IMG/VR virus record: IMGVR_UViG_3300025151_000226
Span: 1 to 27,753 of that record
Origin: a virus
Strand: one strand, 5' to 3'
DNA length: 27,753 nucleotides
Numbering within the stretch: position 1 is the first letter of the stretch; each line of letters begins with the position of its first letter. A model generated the notes under the pieces. It had not been told where the DNA came from. It made no database searches and saw only the letters and a list, made by a program, of their open reading frames with translations. The position numbers and the translations under genes are program-made. Below are positions 24,413 through 27,753 of the stretch, piece by piece.

Positions 24413-24589
24413 ATGATTACTGTAAAAAATTTAACAAAACAGGGACGTGAAGTCATTTTTAAAGAAGCTAATGGGTATAAACATCACTGGCTAAAATCTC
24501 ACGATTCAGTAACAGTAGCCGAATCCTCCCTTACTGAAACAGTAAAAGAACTTGCTCGTCGCAAAATCCTCAAACTACAAACCAAATAA
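24413..24589 (+). CDS. 58-aa conserved-looking small protein, unknown
   Basis: This short gene starts with ATG after a clear Shine-Dalgarno (GAGG, 8-base spacing) and a perfect late promoter, so it is very probably translated. The product is basic: 'MITVKNLTKQGREVIF' looks like two beta-strands, a central Tyr-Lys-His-His-Trp patch (residues 22-26) follows, and 'LTETVKELARRKILKL' forms a terminal helix. I do not recognise a family. It lies 6 bases before the sheath gene, so it shares its transcript. Roles could be a sheath assembly chaperone, a small virion protein or a regulator; none is shown by the sequence. Confidence 0.75.
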   Translation: MITVKNLTKQGREVIFKEANGYKHHWLKSHDSVTVAESSLTETVKELARRKILKLQTK

Positions 24590-24595
24590 AATAAT

Positions 24596-26677
24596 ATGCC
24601 AACCTACTCAAGCCCAGGAAATTATGTAATCGAGAAAGATTTCTCTGAATACGCACCTGCCGTAAATTCATCTATTGCAGGTATTGTCGGATTTGCTTCA
24701 AAAGGTCCAGCTAACAAAGCAACACTTATCACAAGCCCAGCTCAGTTAATTAGGACTTTTGGAGAAACTGACCAAGTTGTCGGAGGTCAAGGACTTTTAG
24801 CAGCTCTTGAAATTTTAGCTAGAACTAATTCAATTTATTTTGTTAGAGCTGAAAATGGAACCACTGCTACTGAAGCTTCAGGCTTAGTAAGCTGGGGTGC
24901 TTGTCCAGCACTTCAAGTTTCTGGTCTTACACCTAATACAGAAATTAATTTTTACTTCTCATCAACAGATGAAACCGGAACCTCTAACACTCCAGGAGGA
25001 GATGGCTACAAATTAAACTTAACAACCACCTCAACTGCAGATGGAACTGGAGACCTCGCTGCAGATGTTCTAGCAGCACAAGCAGGCATAGAAACTGTAG
25101 ATTGGCCGTGGACGGCTGTATCAGGATTTGACATGTCTAGTGTGTATTTTGTAAATACTCACGCTGGTAAAGACGCATATTTACAAGTATCATCCGACGG
25201 AGGTTTTGGAACTAACGCCTTTAACGCATCTGGAGATGCTACTCCTACGGTAGACCCAGTATCAGCTGTAAAAGCTGGAGGTTATACAGTATCAGGAGTC
25301 AACCAGGATGGAGGTGTTTATTTTGTAGAATCTCTCTATAATGGAGCTGGATACAACGCATCTACAACCACGACTGCACAAGGTGTAGTTAATTACGGTA
25401 TTAAAGTGAAAGTGGATTCTAGAGCAGGAAAATACTTTAACTTTGAAGTTTTAAACGAAGGTGTAGCAGCCGAAGCTTTTGAGATGAATTTTGAACAATC
25501 TGCAGGAGTTAAAGGATACTTCCCTGAAGACGTAGTTAATATAGGTCTCACTGATAATGTTTCAGAATATATTAAAGCTTCCTTTAAAGATTCTGCAGGA
25601 GCGACCGACAATGCTTGGACTCCTCCTACTTTATGGACTAGCAAAATGACTGGAGGTGTAAACTTAGAAGATTCTGGTGGTGACCTCTATCGAGACGCTA
25701 ATCCTAGATTTGTTAAAATGGTAGACGGAACTTATTCACTATCTGGTGGTGTAAACGGAGATACCGCTGGAGGAGCTATTACAGGAGATGTAAGGTCAGC
25801 TCTTTTAGGTTCTCCTGCTACTAAAACAGGTATACACGCTTTAGATGATGATTCACTAAACATCTCAATGGCAGCTGTTCCTGGAATAACTGAACAACAA
25901 GTGCAAAACGAGTTGATTACACTAGCTGAAAATTCTCAAAACTTCCTAGCAGTAGTAGCTCCACCTGAAGGATTAACCACTCCTCAAAAAGCTATCAACT
26001 GGCATAACGGTCAAGGAGACGGTAGGACTGCATCTATCAACAGCAGTTACGCTGCAATATATTGGCCGTGGTTAAAAGTGTTTGATGTAGCTACTGCAAC
26101 AGACATATATCTTGACCCAGCAGCATACGCTATCTCAGTAATGTGTCATACAGACGCTGTATCTGACCCGTGGTTCGCACCAGCAGGTCTAACTAGAGGT
26201 CGTCTAACTAAACCTACAGATGTAGAAGTTATCCTTAACCAAGGAGATAGAGACTCTCTTTACCAACCAGGAAACGCAGTAAACCCAATTGCAAAATTTG
26301 CACAAGATGGTATCTGTATCTGGGGTCAAAGAACAGCTCAAAGAACTCCAAGCGCTTTGGATAGAGTTAATGTCCGCAGAATGATGATTCAAATTCGCAA
26401 GATGATTCTAGCAGCTACTAGACAAATTGTATTTGAACCTAATGACCCTCTAACATGGAACAGAGTAGTTAATCTACTACAACCTGCTATAGATGAAATT
26501 CGCAGACGAAGAGGTATTACAGAGTTTAGAGTAATCTGTGATGATACTACAAACACTCCTCTCCGTATTGATAGAAATGAAATGTGGTGTAGAGTTCTAA
26601 TTAAACCTACGAAAACAGCTGAAGTTTTAGTCTTCGAACTAAACCTGACTAACCAATCTGCTAACTTAGGTGGATAA
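24596..26677 (+). CDS. 18: Tail sheath protein gp18
   Basis: This 693-aa protein (T4 gp18 is 659) is the contractile sheath. The N-terminal 'PGNYVIEKDFSEYAPAVNSS' and 'IAGIVGFASKGPANKATLIT' are the usual opening. The C-terminal 'AKFAQDGICIWGQRTAQRTP' (near residue 562) through 'RRMMIQIRKMILAATRQIVF', 'LTWNRVVNLLQPAIDEIRRR' and 'GITEFRVICDDTTNT' is the strongly conserved core that interlocks neighbouring subunits. The middle (about 100-400) is variable, Thr/Gly-rich and probably surface-exposed. It starts 6 bases after the 58-aa gene without a Shine-Dalgarno, and gp19 follows by 26 bases with its own ribosome site. Confidence 0.96.
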   Translation: MPTYSSPGNYVIEKDFSEYAPAVNSSIAGIVGFASKGPANKATLITSPAQLIRTFGETDQVVGGQGLLAALEILARTNSIYFVRAENGTTATEASGLVSWGACPALQVSGLTPNTEINFYFSSTDETGTSNTPGGDGYKLNLTTTSTADGTGDLAADVLAAQAGIETVDWPWTAVSGFDMSSVYFVNTHAGKDAYLQVSSDGGFGTNAFNASGDATPTVDPVSAVKAGGYTVSGVNQDGGVYFVESLYNGAGYNASTTTTAQGVVNYGIKVKVDSRAGKYFNFEVLNEGVAAEAFEMNFEQSAGVKGYFPEDVVNIGLTDNVSEYIKASFKDSAGATDNAWTPPTLWTSKMTGGVNLEDSGGDLYRDANPRFVKMVDGTYSLSGGVNGDTAGGAITGDVRSALLGSPATKTGIHALDDDSLNISMAAVPGITEQQVQNELITLAENSQNFLAVVAPPEGLTTPQKAINWHNGQGDGRTASINSSYAAIYWPWLKVFDVATATDIYLDPAAYAISVMCHTDAVSDPWFAPAGLTRGRLTKPTDVEVILNQGDRDSLYQPGNAVNPIAKFAQDGICIWGQRTAQRTPSALDRVNVRRMMIQIRKMILAATRQIVFEPNDPLTWNRVVNLLQPAIDEIRRRRGITEFRVICDDTTNTPLRIDRNEMWCRVLIKPTKTAEVLVFELNLTNQSANLGG

Positions 26678-26682
26678 AACTA

Positions 26683-26688
26683 TATAAT
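26683..26688 (+). promoter_or_regulatory. Possible -10-like TATAAT before gp19
   Basis: TATAAT sits in the short gp18-gp19 gap, ahead of the GGAG ribosome site and 15 bases before the gp19 ATG. It also reads as an imperfect late box (TATAATAA). There is no clear -35. It could boost tube expression but may be only AT-rich spacer. Confidence 0.25.
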
Positions 26689-26703
26689 AAGGAGACTTAC
26701 TAA

Positions 26704-27273
26704 ATGGCAAACGCTTACTACGCAACACAAACACAGAGAACCCTAAATAACGGGGAACTTCCTACACTCTCTCATAGTTTAGAATCATTCCGTGCATTTC
26801 AATGGGAGGTAGAAATTATACTTCCTGCTGGACAAGATGGAGAAGATGTTCTAACTTTAGCTGCTAAATCAGTATCTCAGATAGCCTTTACATCAGAAGA
26901 CATTGTAGTTGATAGGGTAAATGATAAATTTTTCTACCCTGGAAAAGTAACCCCTGAAGAGGTTACAATTACTTTCGATAACTTAGTAAAAGGTTCTGTA
27001 GCTGAAAAGCTGTTTGATTGGATGTCAAATACTTATGACCCAATCAATGGAGTGTTTACCCCTCAATTCACGAATGGTAACGGAGGTTTCAAATCCCATA
27101 TTAAGATTTACCAACTGGATAACGCAATGTTCCCAGTTAAACACGTTAACTTATACGGAGCTTACCCTAAAGCTTGGAAACTTGCCGAGTTTAATTACAG
27201 TACTAATGAATTCCACTCTGTAGAGTGTATCATTCGTTACGACTTTGCAGTTCAATACGCAGGTTTGGATTAA
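26704..27273 (+). CDS. 19: Tail tube protein gp19
   Basis: This 189-aa protein (T4 gp19 is 163) follows the sheath as in T4 and forms the inner tail tube. It has the tube-protein pattern: 'LESFRAFQWEVEIILPAGQ' at the start, a strand pair with 'AAKSVSQIAFTSEDIVVDRV', 'NDKFFYPGKVTPEEVTITFD', and a closing 'ECIIRYDFAVQYAGL'. A good Shine-Dalgarno (AAGGAG, about 9 bases upstream) supports the ATG. A hairpin terminator follows within 60 bases, so this is the end of the neck/tail transcript. Confidence 0.93.
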   Translation: MANAYYATQTQRTLNNGELPTLSHSLESFRAFQWEVEIILPAGQDGEDVLTLAAKSVSQIAFTSEDIVVDRVNDKFFYPGKVTPEEVTITFDNLVKGSVAEKLFDWMSNTYDPINGVFTPQFTNGNGGFKSHIKIYQLDNAMFPVKHVNLYGAYPKAWKLAEFNYSTNEFHSVECIIRYDFAVQYAGLD

Positions 27274-27295
27274 TTAAAAATAAAATCTTACTATA

Positions 27296-27334
27296 ATAGG
27301 GTAGTTTCTTTATAGGGACTATCCTATCTTATTT
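27296..27334 (+). terminator. Intrinsic terminator after gp19
   Basis: ATAGGGTAGT pairs with ACTATCCTAT (10 bp with one G-T pair) around a 12-base loop, followed by CTTATTT. It lies 22 bases past the gp19 stop and before the next ATG. It is weaker than the one after gp23 but well placed. Confidence 0.7.
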
Positions 27335-27340
27335 TAAAAT

Positions 27341-27753
27341 ATGGAACAATTTAACTCTCTACTGACCTCTTATTCTAAGCTGAGGAAAAGAACCTATAGA
27401 TTGGGTATATCCGAAACTCAAGAGATAGGGTCTAGAGCAGCAGTACGTCAGATTGATAAGGAGAGATTAAATATAATACAATCTCAGTTTAACAGGATAG
27501 GAACATATTCCCACCTAGCTCCTCAATTAGCAACTGCATTTAAAACTGCTAAACCATTTGAGCAAAAAACAGATTCTGATTTAGTATGGATATCTAAAGA
27601 CGGTACTAAATTTAGTTTTAGAGGAGATAGACCTGATGCTAGTTCAAGTTTACCTATAGAATTTTTAGATGATATTATTCTTTTTTTGGAAAAAGGAGGA
27701 GACATATTAACCGACCCTAAAGATTTTGTGGAAGGGGAAGGACGAATTGGAAT
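27341..27753 (+). CDS. Unidentified late gene, 3'-truncated by the window edge
   Basis: An ATG at 27341 opens a frame of 137 codons that runs off the right edge. The visible part begins 'MEQFNSLLTSYSKLRKRTYR', has a mixed charged helical region ('RQIDKERLNIIQSQFNRI'), then 'DSDLVWISKDGTKFSFRGDR' and 'LPIEFLDDIILFLEKGGDIL'. I do not recognise it. In T4 the gene after gp19 is the portal gp20, but this start does not look like known gp20 N-termini, and I do not claim it. No Shine-Dalgarno is visible; the leader is AT-rich directly after the terminator. Codon use matches the neighbouring tail genes. Confidence 0.7.
   Translation, partial: MEQFNSLLTSYSKLRKRTYRLGISETQEIGSRAAVRQIDKERLNIIQSQFNRIGTYSHLAPQLATAFKTAKPFEQKTDSDLVWISKDGTKFSFRGDRPDASSSLPIEFLDDIILFLEKGGDILTDPKDFVEGEGRIG

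Noticed and set aside
27341-27753. Portal protein gp20 for the partial right-edge gene
   Set aside because: Position fits T4, but the visible N-terminus shows no gp20-like sequence I can recognise.

Overview
The window is a late structural gene cluster of a tailed phage with a contractile tail (myovirus) of the T4 superfamily. The main evidence is a consecutive set of T4-type head, neck and tail genes: prohead protease gp21, scaffold gp22, major capsid gp23, neck gp13/gp14, tail terminator gp15, sheath gp18 and tube gp19. T4-type late promoter boxes (TATAAATA and one CATAAATA) support this. All genes are on the + strand, packed almost end to end, and the DNA is AT-rich. The capsid sequence resembles those of marine T4-like phages (cyanophage-type), so an aquatic Gram-negative or cyanobacterial host is plausible. 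The sequence does not identify the host.

Region 1 (about 1-8.5 kb) is the central baseplate: the C-terminal part of a probable hub protein, a gp5/gpV-like spike without lysozyme, a PAAR tip protein with a long N-terminal extension, two small unknown proteins, a large LamG-like protein, then gp25-like and gp6-like wedge proteins. Region 2 (8.5-17.6 kb) is the baseplate periphery and fibres: a 995-aa protein with a P2 gpI/T4 gp7-like core, two related smaller proteins, a 1252-aa beta-helix fibre or tailspike, and a 272-aa short fibre that shares its N-terminal anchor motif. The order spike, gp25, gp6(J), gpI-like, fibre follows P2 V-W-J-I-H more than T4.

Region 3 (17.6-22.1 kb) opens with a predicted lipoprotein that also has a transmembrane segment. 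The head-assembly block follows: acidic gp67-like core protein, a second core-like protein fused to a basic DUF6321-type C-terminus, gp21, gp22 and gp23, closed by a strong intrinsic terminator. Region 4 (22.1-27.3 kb) holds the neck and tail tube/sheath genes gp13, gp14, gp15, a 58-aa gene with its own late promoter, gp18 and gp19, closed by a second hairpin terminator. An unidentified gene then runs off the right edge.

The genes act together late in infection. gp67/68/22-like core proteins and gp23 form the prohead, gp21 processes it, and the baseplate assembles around hub, spike and PAAR. Tube and sheath polymerise up to gp15, and gp13/gp14 join head to tail. Portal (gp20), terminase (gp16/17), gp24, tape measure and endolysin are not in the window. 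Many genes overlap by one base (TAATG) and few have a clear Shine-Dalgarno sequence. No gene-free stretch exceeds 300 bases. I saw no tRNA, rRNA, insertion sequence, CRISPR array or integrase.
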